Positions 53,337 through 62,282 of a stretch of DNA of 64,000 nucleotides are shown here, one piece after another. Below the pieces are notes generated by a model that worked only from the letters and a program-made list of their open reading frames with translations, had not been told where the DNA came from and made no database searches. The position numbers and the translations under genes were made by a program. Source of the DNA: an uncultured Pseudomonadales bacterium (lineage in GTDB: Bacteria > Pseudomonadota > Gammaproteobacteria > Pseudomonadales > Cellvibrionaceae); the NCBI GenBank assembly GCA_947487765.1, contig CANKXO010000003.1, forward strand, positions 248,001-312,000, in the 5' to 3' direction. How positions within the stretch are numbered: the stretch's first letter is position 1; every line of letters starts with the position of its first letter.

Positions 53337-55304
53337 CTATGCAATTATTGGACCTTCCTGAGGCCTGCCAAGCCAATAGCCTTGCCCGCCCTGAATACCC
53401 AGCTTGATCAATTGCTGCCACTGATCTTCAGTTTCAACACCCTCAGCAAGAACCATTACCTCGCACCCCTGAGCGATGGTAACTAAAGATCTCACAAAGA
53501 ATTGTGCATCCACATCATCGACAATCGTCTGAATAAAGCAACGGTCAATTTTTAAGTAATCTAATGGTAGGCTTTGCATATAAGCAAATTCCGCAGTACC
53601 GCGGCCAAAATGATGCAGAGACAGCTTGGCATTAAAACGCTTAACAACTGCTGCAAATTCGCGCACGGCATGTTCTGCGAAGGATAAGCTATTAGCGGCC
53701 AACTCAAAAACTAACCGCGAAGCAAGCATAGGGTTAGACTCCAACTGCTGTTCTACAGCCTGAATAAACCCTTCATCCTCAAGAGATGCTGTAGAAATAT
53801 TCACACAAAGCTGCCCCTGAAATACAGTTTCTTGAGAAAAAATTGTTTCGATAACCTGTCGATCAAAAGCTGGCATTAACTGTAAACGCATTGCCATTGG
53901 CATAAACAAGCTAGCGGCATAATCGCTATCTTTGAGTGTTAAATGTGTGAGGACCTCATTGAATAACAAGCGCTTTTGCTGATGAACCAACTGCCACACT
54001 GGCTGGTAACGGAAGCTAAAAGCCCGTTGCTCTAATGCACCACCAATTAACTCCGACCACTCGCTAGCAGTCATGACCGATTGCTCAGTCACCTGTGCTA
54101 ACGACTGCCAATGGCACCCTCCCTGCTGCTCATTACGCGCCTGATTCAGAGAGGCATCAGCAACCGTCAACAGATGCAACTTCTGCTCCTGAACTTGCTG
54201 GTTTAGATCTGCGGCATAAACAACCCCAATATATATTGGCTGAATATTCTCACCACTCCATTCCAGAGCTTGCAAGTCTGCATACAATTGCTCCATCAAT
54301 TGTCGACTCTCTTCGGAAGTAATAGCAGGAATGAAAACAGCAAAATCAGCCCCACTATGCCTAGAACATAATGAGCCAGGATAGTTCTTTAGTATGCCCA
54401 TTAGGCAATCTGCAATAACTTTTAAGTAATCATCCCCTTCTTCTCGACCATTACTGCGATTGATAAGCTGCAAATCCCCCACTTGCATGAGCATCAAAGC
54501 CCCTGCATCAGATGTTCTTTCTGAGCTCATATAGGCCTGCAAACGTTCATCAAAATCGCGGCGATTCGAAAGCCCTGTTACGTCATCAGTCCGCAATTGC
54601 TGGTGTAAACGATCATTTAACTCAACCTGGTGACCGAACATTATTTTTAATTTAGCCACCATGCGATTCATCGCCAGTGCAACACTGCGCAATTCCGGGA
54701 TTGATGGCAATGGATCTTGCTCATGAAATTCGCGACGGCAAATCGCTTCTGCTTGACGCTCAACCTTCTTCAAAGGACGCAAAATAACTTGCAGCCCCAA
54801 ACCTAAAAGCCCATAACACAGCACAATCGTAAATAGAAACAGCCATAGCTGCTCTTTAAATGAGCGCCATAAATCCCGATAAGCGAACCCTGGATGACTG
54901 GTAACCGTGACCTCACCTAACTGAAACCAGCCCGAAGATACGCCTGAAGAACCGGAAGGTTCAGCCAACGGCAGCAAGCGAGTAAACCAAGTTGGCACCC
55001 GCTCAACCAATATAGGCTGTTCTCGCCGCACAATATCGGCGCCATCCAGATCGCTGTAAACAATACTACGGTAATAACCGCGATCAAAAATTACATCGAT
55101 CATCGATGAAACCTGAACCACATCTTTTGCCAATGCCGCTTGACTGATACTAAACCCCAAAGATGTTGCTGTATCCTGTGCATGCACCTCTAACTGCTGA
55201 TAGATATTCTGTCGAGCGTTATAGACAGTAACGACCATATTCGCAATCAATAAACAGGCGAGTAGAAGTGAAATAGCAAGAATTAGACGACGCTGTAGTG
55301 TCAT
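53337..55304 (-). CDS. LapD-like c-di-GMP receptor with degenerate GGDEF and EAL domains
   Basis: A 655-residue protein. Two membrane helices (about residues 6-26 and 152-175) flank a periplasmic LapD/MoxY-type domain. A HAMP-like linker follows (ILRPLKKVERQAEAICRREF), then a GGDEF domain with HSGADF in place of GGDEF (316-321), and an EAL domain with NEVLTHL in place of EAL-containing EVLLR (449-455). Loss of both active sites means it should sense c-di-GMP rather than make or break it. In Pseudomonas, LapD binds c-di-GMP and sequesters the protease LapG to keep adhesins on the surface. LapG is not next to it here, so the partner is not shown. Confidence 0.85.
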   Translation of the reverse strand: MTLQRRLILAISLLLACLLIANMVVTVYNARQNIYQQLEVHAQDTATSLGFSISQAALAKDVVQVSSMIDVIFDRGYYRSIVYSDLDGADIVRREQPILVERVPTWFTRLLPLAEPSGSSGVSSGWFQLGEVTVTSHPGFAYRDLWRSFKEQLWLFLFTIVLCYGLLGLGLQVILRPLKKVERQAEAICRREFHEQDPLPSIPELRSVALAMNRMVAKLKIMFGHQVELNDRLHQQLRTDDVTGLSNRRDFDERLQAYMSSERTSDAGALMLMQVGDLQLINRSNGREEGDDYLKVIADCLMGILKNYPGSLCSRHSGADFAVFIPAITSEESRQLMEQLYADLQALEWSGENIQPIYIGVVYAADLNQQVQEQKLHLLTVADASLNQARNEQQGGCHWQSLAQVTEQSVMTASEWSELIGGALEQRAFSFRYQPVWQLVHQQKRLLFNEVLTHLTLKDSDYAASLFMPMAMRLQLMPAFDRQVIETIFSQETVFQGQLCVNISTASLEDEGFIQAVEQQLESNPMLASRLVFELAANSLSFAEHAVREFAAVVKRFNAKLSLHHFGRGTAEFAYMQSLPLDYLKIDRCFIQTIVDDVDAQFFVRSLVTIAQGCEVMVLAEGVETEDQWQQLIKLGIQGGQGYWLGRPQEGPIIA

Positions 55305-55554
55305 ATGGCCTCACGTTTAGAAAAAAACATCATTAGTCGCATCATAGCCGTTTGATTAATAACCTCATGCAGTTCATACACTTAACTATAGCAAAGACTA
55401 GAAAACATCCACTTGTATAGGACACAGGTCACGATTCAGCAAGCTGACCTATACTGTCATCAAAGAATAACTGCAGACCGATAGAATTATGTTTAGAATA
55501 GTCTTTTCCAACCGGCATGCACTATTTCCGGCTGTATGATGCAGGAGCACAATA

Positions 55555-56931
55555 ATGAATCTTAAAAAAGCCCTGATTGTTGATGATTCCAGGCTTGCCC
55601 AGTTTGTCCTAAAAAAAATGCTGGTTGAGCAAGATATGGAAGTTGATACATCTGAATCAGCTGAAGAAGCGTTGGGTTATCTCTCAAAATATAAGCCCGA
55701 TGTGATATTTCTTGATCACACCATGCCAGGAATGAATGGTTTGGAAGTACTTAAGGTAATCAAAGACAACCCTGATACCGCCCCTATTCCTGTTATGATG
55801 TATACCTCTCAGGAAGACAGCACCTATATGAGTAAAGCCCGAGAATTAGGCGCTATCGAAGTATTACCCAAGCAATTAAGCCCTACCGAATTACAGCAGG
55901 TATTAACTAAGCTCAAACTCAGTGACAACATCGGAGAAGATATAACCGTTGCCGCTAATGAACCGGTCGCTGACATTTCTGACTCTACAGTTAGCGAGCC
56001 CCTGACCGAGGATCTGCCTGCTGGCACATTAACCAAAAATAAAGAGGAGCTTGAAAAGTTAGTTCATGATGCCGAAGCTGCTCTAAACCACGAAGCCGTA
56101 CAGCAACGATTACAGCATAAAATCGAACAGCAAAAAGATGCTTTTGAACAAGAAATCAGTGCACTTCATGAAAAAATGGATGCACTTATTCCCGCCGCAG
56201 AAAGCAGCAGTAATCGACAGAATTTTTGGAATAACGTATTTTGGGCCGCGATTTACTGTGTCACTGTCGTTGTTTTTGCTGCAATCTATTTTCAACAGAA
56301 AACTGATATTCAACAATTATCAGTTGCACAGAAACGTCCTACTCAAGAAACATCACAACCCGCTACGCCACCTAATCGCACTATCGAACAGACAGTGCCG
56401 CCAGTAACAAGCAATATTATTTCACCTCAAGCTCAAGGCAATAATAATCAACAAGTTGCTTTAAGCTCTCTAGAAAACTCGATTAATAGCAACAATCAAA
56501 TACCATTCGGTGAATTGTTATTAGGCGAAACGATCCAAGCAAACTTAAATGAGTTGATACCTAGATTGCAAAATATTAACTTTTCTGGCCGAGTTAATGT
56601 GCAGGCTCACGACGGGACTTTTTGCGTTAACACGAATAACAGCGGACAATTTGAACTCGCAGCAGATGACGCCCCTGTTTCTCAGTGCCAAATTACCGAA
56701 TCTAGTTCTAGATTAGCTGACATTGCCAGCATAGGCTTATTACAATTAGTCACAGCAAGCAATCAGTCTCCTGACAGTAATTTTATAATCACTATCAATC
56801 CGCTGGGTATTAACTCTCCATTGGAAAACTATCCAGAGATTACAGATAAAACAACGGCTGGGGAATGGAACACTATTGCTTTAAAAAATCGGCGTGTTGA
56901 AACCAAATTGATTAGCTCAAATAGCCCTTAA
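55555..56931 (+). CDS. Receiver-domain protein anchored in the membrane, unknown output
   Basis: A 458-residue protein. Residues 1-125 are a response-regulator receiver (MNLKKALIVDDSRLAQFVL) with phospho-acceptor Asp54 (VIFLDHTMPGMNGLEVLKV). A Pro/Glu-rich and coiled-coil linker follows (about 160-215, EELEKLVHDAEAALNHEA). One membrane helix lies near 226-246 (WAAIYCVTVVVFAAIYF). The roughly 210-residue C-terminal part, outside the cytoplasm, has a Gln/Asn/Pro-rich stretch and then FSGRVNVQAHDGTFCVNTNN. No known output domain is recognised. A receiver fused through a membrane span to a periplasmic domain is unusual. It is divergent from the LapD-like gene, and the gap has an AGGTCA ... TGACCT repeat (55426-55450). 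Confidence 0.75.
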   Translation: MNLKKALIVDDSRLAQFVLKKMLVEQDMEVDTSESAEEALGYLSKYKPDVIFLDHTMPGMNGLEVLKVIKDNPDTAPIPVMMYTSQEDSTYMSKARELGAIEVLPKQLSPTELQQVLTKLKLSDNIGEDITVAANEPVADISDSTVSEPLTEDLPAGTLTKNKEELEKLVHDAEAALNHEAVQQRLQHKIEQQKDAFEQEISALHEKMDALIPAAESSSNRQNFWNNVFWAAIYCVTVVVFAAIYFQQKTDIQQLSVAQKRPTQETSQPATPPNRTIEQTVPPVTSNIISPQAQGNNNQQVALSSLENSINSNNQIPFGELLLGETIQANLNELIPRLQNINFSGRVNVQAHDGTFCVNTNNSGQFELAADDAPVSQCQITESSSRLADIASIGLLQLVTASNQSPDSNFIITINPLGINSPLENYPEITDKTTAGEWNTIALKNRRVETKLISSNSP

Positions 56932-56944
56932 TCTATTTAAGGGC
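56924..56944. terminator. Terminator hairpin at the end of the receiver-domain gene
   Basis: GCCCTTAA (56924-56931) and TTAAGGGC (56937-56944) form a perfect 8-base stem with a 5-base loop. The stop codon of the preceding gene lies inside the left arm. It separates convergent genes. T-tracts are weak on both sides. Confidence 0.55.
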
Positions 56945-56972
56945 AACCTCTCTAGAGGAGCCCTTCATATAA

Positions 56973-57710
56973 TTACTCACAGACAGAAAGCCATAATTGA
57001 TCCAAATCATATAATGACTGCGCATCAAGCCTGTCTAAAAAATTCCAATATTCGCCACTTTCAACAAAATAATCTAATTCTATTTCTCTATTTTTTGCCT
57101 GCAATATTTTGTTAGCGTTATACTTTTTTTCAACAGACGCCTGCAAAGATGTAATTAATTGATAACTATTTTCAAATAATTCTCCATAAGATACTTTAGG
57201 AAAAACCAAACGGGATTCAGAAAAGGAGCTTAGATTCACACAGCAACAACCTTGTTGAACAGCATGTGCTTGCAAGCGTATTGATTTTGCCTCTAAACTT
57301 TGCAGAGTTACATCATCTCTCAAAGGGTCAGCGGCTCCCTGACCATAAAAATGTGTCTTTTTATTTTCTGGATAAACCATATCACAACCTACAAAGGCCA
57401 TCACATCCGGTTTCAGAGCATGCAAAACCCAATAAGCAGTTGTCATCGACATCGTTGCGCCTATGTAAACAACCCCTCCAAAAATATTTTGTGCAGGGAT
57501 GTATTCATCATAGGTAATCTTTTTTTTAGATAGCGGTATATTAATCGGGTGACGCTCTTCAGGAAAATCGCCTGCATGCACACAATAGTCCCAGTCATCT
57601 CGCACATTCCAAGCATTATTAATGGCAACAATCGATGAAAAACCTGAGCGTGGCCACTGCCTAGACCTTAAAGCATCCGTTGAACTACCTATAATTAAAA
57701 CGACATTCAT
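56973..57710 (-). CDS. Protein of unknown function next to murU-amgK
   Basis: A 245-residue protein I cannot assign. It starts with a Rossmann-like MNVVLIIGSSTDALRSRQWP. AFVGCDMVYPENKKTHFYG resembles the GxDxxF..xKTHFxG segment of some DUF115-type or sialyltransferase-like proteins. IGATMSMTTAYWVLHALKPD and GCCCVNLSSFSESRLVFPK follow. A nucleotide-sugar or carbohydrate role is possible. The neighbours on the same strand are the MurNAc recycling genes, 95 bases upstream in the transcript direction, but the link is not proven. Confidence 0.6.
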   Translation of the reverse strand: MNVVLIIGSSTDALRSRQWPRSGFSSIVAINNAWNVRDDWDYCVHAGDFPEERHPINIPLSKKKITYDEYIPAQNIFGGVVYIGATMSMTTAYWVLHALKPDVMAFVGCDMVYPENKKTHFYGQGAADPLRDDVTLQSLEAKSIRLQAHAVQQGCCCVNLSSFSESRLVFPKVSYGELFENSYQLITSLQASVEKKYNANKILQAKNREIELDYFVESGEYWNFLDRLDAQSLYDLDQLWLSVCE

Positions 57711-57804
57711 TAAAAAATCACCTAATGATTTTCATGCTCTATTAAATCAATAGAAAAATTTAACAATCACACAACTAATCGACGACCCTATGAATTTCAA
57801 AATA

Positions 57805-58512
57805 TCAAGAGGATTTTTTTAATTGTTCATCTAACTCTTTTAATCTTTCAACCGTCCCAATATCCCACCATTGGCCTCGATAAACTTCCGCTGTTATTTT
57901 TTTCTGAGAGATAAAGTAGTGAAATACTTCTCCTAAAGGAAAATGGGAACGACACTGAGGATATTCAGTGATTAATTTTGGATTTAAAAGACTGACACCA
58001 CTAAAAGTATAAGAATGCCCTTCTTTTTCTTTCAAAAAATCATCACTCGATTGAATAGAAAAATCTCCATCAGGGTTATGAGCTGGATTATCAACTAAAA
58101 CCAAATGCCCTAAATTATTCTCACTCAGTTTTTTATATAACAAGTCATTAAATGAAAAATCTGTCCAAACATCACCATTAACCAATAAAAATGGCTGTTC
58201 ACCCAATAACGGCAATGCATGCAAGATTGCACCTGCTGTCTCCAATGGCTCAGGTTCTACAGAATAACGAATAGAGAGCTGCGACGGATTGCTTTTAGAA
58301 AGAAAAGTATCCCCAAGATAGCCCTGTATTTTATTGCCAAGATAAGCAATATTAATAACAACTTCTTTAACGCCGGCTGAAACCAAGCGCTCCAAATGAT
58401 ATTCAATCAGTGATTTACCACCCACCTTCAATAAAGGTTTAGGGGTATGCTCAGTTAGCGGGCGCATACGTTCGCCACGACCCGCAGCCAGAATCATGGC
58501 TTTCAAGCACAT
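57805..58512 (-). CDS. murU: N-acetylmuramate alpha-1-phosphate uridylyltransferase
   Basis: A 235-residue nucleotidyltransferase. It has the signature MILAAGRGERMRPLTEHTPK followed by PLLKVGGKSLIEYHLERL, and LLVNGDVWTDFSF with the metal-binding Asp. Its start overlaps the end of amgK by ten bases. It makes UDP-MurNAc from MurNAc-1-phosphate in the peptidoglycan recycling route found in Pseudomonas, which bypasses the fosfomycin target MurA. The amgK-murU pair is the main evidence for the precise substrate. Confidence 0.92.
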   Translation of the reverse strand: MCLKAMILAAGRGERMRPLTEHTPKPLLKVGGKSLIEYHLERLVSAGVKEVVINIAYLGNKIQGYLGDTFLSKSNPSQLSIRYSVEPEPLETAGAILHALPLLGEQPFLLVNGDVWTDFSFNDLLYKKLSENNLGHLVLVDNPAHNPDGDFSIQSSDDFLKEKEGHSYTFSGVSLLNPKLITEYPQCRSHFPLGEVFHYFISQKKITAEVYRGQWWDIGTVERLKELDEQLKKSS

Positions 58513-59579
58513 ACTCCCGCTTTTTGCTCTGCCGTTAATTCAAGATCTTGATACCAATCTTGTTGTTTAACAATTGGTAATAAGCGTTGCTGACACCATT
58601 CGGCAAAAGCAACCGTCTCTGGATATTGTCGCGCGACAGACAAAGTGTAAGACCACACTTGAGGAAGGTCTTGCAGGTAACACATTTTTCCATCTCGCAA
58701 AAATAAGCGAGAAAAAATACCCAGAACTTTAATGTGACGCTGAAGCCCCATCGTATCAAACCAACATTGCCATTGAGGCCCAGTCACGGAATCTGACATA
58801 ACACCTAATTCAATCATTAAATTGCCGTAAGTCACTAGCCAGCGTTTAACCTGTTCAGGTGACCAACTGATATAACAGTCGCGCAACAGAGAAACAACAT
58901 CGTATGTTATAGGCCCCCAGACAGCATCTTGAAAATCGATTACGCCTGGCGCCTCACCTTCACGATAGATTAAGTTGCGCGAATGATAATCTCTATGCAC
59001 TAATACTTGTGGCTGTTCCAATGCTTTGTTTACTAAGAAATCAAATGTTTCTTTCAACAATTGACGATCATCTTCTGTCAATTGGTAACCAAGCAATTGA
59101 TCAACAAACCAATCGCTAAAGAACGATAATTCCTCATGCAACAAAGAGTAATCATAATCAGGTAAACTAACAGCTGAACGAGGAATTTGCTGTAAACGTG
59201 ATAAAACCATTAATGCCTCGCTATAAAGCATATCGACACTATCATCATTTAATACATCGAGAAATGACTCGCCACCAAAGTCTTCAATCAACAAAAAATT
59301 CTTCTTTTCTTCGCAAGCAATTATTTGTGGTGTAGGCACACCTCGATCACGTAATACTTCTGAAATTTTTGCAAAATAACAGGCAGATTCGCTATTGCCT
59401 TCGGTTTTTGGCGCATAAACAGCCAGTAGAGCTGGCTGAGTATTGATACGAAAATATTGCCGAAATCCTGCATCACCTTTAAGTGGCGTTAATTCAACAG
59501 GTGAAGGATGTACAATATGTGAACACTTCTGTAATTGCGATTGAATCCATTGCTGCAATTCATTTTCCATTGGAGGCAT
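58503..59579 (-). CDS. amgK: N-acetylmuramate/N-acetylglucosamine kinase
   Basis: A 358-residue protein of the aminoglycoside phosphotransferase fold. The catalytic loop VLVHRDYHSRNLIYREGEAP and the metal site GVIDFQDAVWGPITYDVVSL are present. The start ATG at 59579 has TAGG upstream. It phosphorylates MurNAc or GlcNAc at the anomeric position, giving the substrate of MurU. It is divergent from lptD, the gene order of Pseudomonas. Confidence 0.92.
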   Translation of the reverse strand: MPPMENELQQWIQSQLQKCSHIVHPSPVELTPLKGDAGFRQYFRINTQPALLAVYAPKTEGNSESACYFAKISEVLRDRGVPTPQIIACEEKKNFLLIEDFGGESFLDVLNDDSVDMLYSEALMVLSRLQQIPRSAVSLPDYDYSLLHEELSFFSDWFVDQLLGYQLTEDDRQLLKETFDFLVNKALEQPQVLVHRDYHSRNLIYREGEAPGVIDFQDAVWGPITYDVVSLLRDCYISWSPEQVKRWLVTYGNLMIELGVMSDSVTGPQWQCWFDTMGLQRHIKVLGIFSRLFLRDGKMCYLQDLPQVWSYTLSVARQYPETVAFAEWCQQRLLPIVKQQDWYQDLELTAEQKAGVCA

Positions 59580-59751
59580 ATCAAAACCTATTTTATTATT
59601 CGAATATCGATTGGGTTACAAATTGATTAACTGAAACGGCCACAGGATGACAAACCCCACCACATTTGTCACGTTTTCCAGTAGAATTGCTTGTCTTTTA
59701 TCCGCGAATTGCGGCTGATACCACACTCTCAAGCAAACGACTGATTTTACT

Positions 59752-62265
59752 ATGCCTAACCTAGGGTTCCCTATCAAAAAACCTACTGCAAAAAAGACAA
59801 CACTTCGTTTGCCTAAAACTCGTCTAACCCTATTAGCTGCTGCTATTTCAACAGCCATAGCTTTACCTGCGGAAACCGAAGAAATAAGACAAACTCTGGA
59901 TTGGGTCCCTCTTAGTGCATTAACAGACGAACAAAGAGAAGCGCTTACCCCAGGCAGTTGTGGCGCTTACATCTCGCCGATAAGGAACGACTCCGAAGCC
60001 ACCCTTGATCCCAATTCGGCTCCAATACGCGCAGAAGCTAATCAATCCAGCCTTTATGAAAGCTCATCAAGAAACGACGGTAACCCAGAAGACAAACAGG
60101 TGATATTAGTTGGAGATGTGGTTATCACGCAGGGTTACCGACAAATTAAGACAGGTAAAGCTCAACTGGACCAAGGGGCCAGCACACTGGTGATGGAGGG
60201 TGAATTAGAACTACGTGAACCCGGGTTACTTGTATTAGGGGACAATGCAACGGTTAATCAGCAACAGAGTACACTCGAAGTCAACAATGCAAATTATGTA
60301 CTGCATCAGCAATCCATTCGAGGTACGGCCAAACAAATCCAAAAAACATCAACAAATCAGCTCAACCTTGATAAAGCCAGCTTTACCCAATGCGAGCCAG
60401 GCAATAATACGTGGTTACTCAAAGGCAGCCAAATTATTCTAGACAGGGATTCCAGACAAGGTCACGCCAAACATGTTCGCTTAATTGTCAAAGGTATACC
60501 CATTTTTTATTTCCCTTACTTGCGCTTTCCCTTAGGAGATGAAAGGCTATCAGGCTTCCTAGCGCCAACCTTTGCGCGCAAAGATGAAAGCTTTAATGTT
60601 TCCATTCCTTATTATTTCAATTTAGCACCCAATTACGATCTCATATTTACCCCTCATTTTCTTCAATCTCACGGCACTTTATTCGAAGGTAATTTCCGTC
60701 ATTTGAATCGCCATTTTTTTACCCAAGTGAATGCCGCGTACTTGAATAATGACAAAGGTGAGATAGATGATGACGACCAATCACTAATTGATAACGGTAC
60801 GGTAACCGAAGCAGATGTTGCTCCGTTCAGAAATGAGGACCGTTGGGCAGTGAATATTGATCAGGTAGGCGGAGAGGGCCAACCATGGTCAACTCGCATC
60901 GACTATACAAAGGCCAGTGATATTGACTATTACAGGGATTTCGACACACTCACCATTGAAGCACAAGACGATGATTTTCTTAATCAGAAAGTCCTCACTG
61001 GATACAAATGGAACAACTGGCAACTTGATGTGAACTCTGTACGCTATCAGCTACTCTCTGAAACAATAACAGAACCTTTTAGGCAATTACCAGAAGTATC
61101 CTTCGATGGACTTTATGATTTTGGTGAACAAGAACAAAGTCGTTGGTCTATAGGCCTAGAGCATGAGTTTATCCGTTTTGATCACAGCGATGCAGAAGGC
61201 ATCAACCCTATTCTTACAGGAGACCGCTTGCGCACGAATTATCGCCTGGGGTGGGACTTCGAACCGGAATGGGGCTTTTTCAGACCAGCCGTTCAAACTA
61301 AACATCTCCAGTACTGGCTAGAAGATAACAACTTTGTGAGCGGTAGAGATGAATCACCTTCAATAACAGTGCCACAAGCCTCTATCGACAGCGGGTTATT
61401 TTTCGAGCGAGACGGCAATGGTTACTTACAGACATTTGAGCCTCGCTTGTTCTATTTCTATAGCGACTTCGAAGATCATAGCGGGCTATTTGATTTAACG
61501 ACCGATAATCAAGATATCGATTTTGACACATCAGAACTGACCTTTAGCTATAGCCAGTTATTCAGGGATACACGCTTTTCTGGAGGAGATCGTATCGACG
61601 ATGCTAACCAGCTGGCCATCGGACTCACAACCCGCTTTTTTGGCAACGCATCTGGTCGCGAATGGTTCAGTGCCAGCGTGGGACAAATCAACTACTTTGA
61701 TGACCGCAGGGTTACGCTAACTAATAGCGTACAACAGGATAATCGCTCTGCAATCGCCCTACAATTAGCCTCCAACCCTGCCGAAAACTGGCGATTAAGC
61801 AGCGATTTATTATACGATGACGATAATGACGAAATAGATCAAGGCAACCTTAAGTTACGCTACCAAAACAAGACCAAGCACCTATTTGAGCTGAATTATC
61901 GCTACACACGAGGCGATACTGAGGCCACTAGGATTGATCAAGTGGACGCTGCACTTATTGCCCCCTTATTTAATGACCGCTGGCATTTCTTATTCTATGG
62001 CGCCTATGACACTTTTCGTAATCGGGAACTCGAAACTATTAGTGCAATCGAATATAACGGCTGCTGTTATCGGATTCGTGTAGGATACCGCAGCGAAATA
62101 GATGACGCGCTGGCCGACACGATACCTGACAGCGACTTAGAATATGATTATGATGCCTTCCTAGAATTTCACTTTGAAGGCTTAGGTGGCACCAGCAAGC
62201 AACTGGACACAATACTGGATGAAAATATCGACGGTTATACCGAATGGCAAGCTATCTACGATTAA
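59752..62265 (+). CDS. lptD: LPS-assembly outer-membrane protein LptD
   Basis: An 837-residue protein. It has a basic N-terminus with signal-like LTLLAAAISTAIALPAE. The periplasmic OstA/jelly-roll part follows (VILVGDVVITQGYRQIKTGK), then GIPIFYFPYLRFPLGDERLS followed by GFLAPTF, a hallmark of LptD. The large beta-barrel ends in CCYRIRVGYRSEID, with Cys pairs for the disulfide. It inserts lipopolysaccharide into the outer leaflet with LptE. surA follows and helps fold it. The acidic barrel loops (DDDDQS, DDDNDEID) are in keeping with a marine organism. No good ribosome site is visible. Confidence 0.95.
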   Translation: MPNLGFPIKKPTAKKTTLRLPKTRLTLLAAAISTAIALPAETEEIRQTLDWVPLSALTDEQREALTPGSCGAYISPIRNDSEATLDPNSAPIRAEANQSSLYESSSRNDGNPEDKQVILVGDVVITQGYRQIKTGKAQLDQGASTLVMEGELELREPGLLVLGDNATVNQQQSTLEVNNANYVLHQQSIRGTAKQIQKTSTNQLNLDKASFTQCEPGNNTWLLKGSQIILDRDSRQGHAKHVRLIVKGIPIFYFPYLRFPLGDERLSGFLAPTFARKDESFNVSIPYYFNLAPNYDLIFTPHFLQSHGTLFEGNFRHLNRHFFTQVNAAYLNNDKGEIDDDDQSLIDNGTVTEADVAPFRNEDRWAVNIDQVGGEGQPWSTRIDYTKASDIDYYRDFDTLTIEAQDDDFLNQKVLTGYKWNNWQLDVNSVRYQLLSETITEPFRQLPEVSFDGLYDFGEQEQSRWSIGLEHEFIRFDHSDAEGINPILTGDRLRTNYRLGWDFEPEWGFFRPAVQTKHLQYWLEDNNFVSGRDESPSITVPQASIDSGLFFERDGNGYLQTFEPRLFYFYSDFEDHSGLFDLTTDNQDIDFDTSELTFSYSQLFRDTRFSGGDRIDDANQLAIGLTTRFFGNASGREWFSASVGQINYFDDRRVTLTNSVQQDNRSAIALQLASNPAENWRLSSDLLYDDDNDEIDQGNLKLRYQNKTKHLFELNYRYTRGDTEATRIDQVDAALIAPLFNDRWHFLFYGAYDTFRNRELETISAIEYNGCCYRIRVGYRSEIDDALADTIPDSDLEYDYDAFLEFHFEGLGGTSKQLDTILDENIDGYTEWQAIYD

Positions 62266-62282
62266 TAAAAAGACTGATTAAT

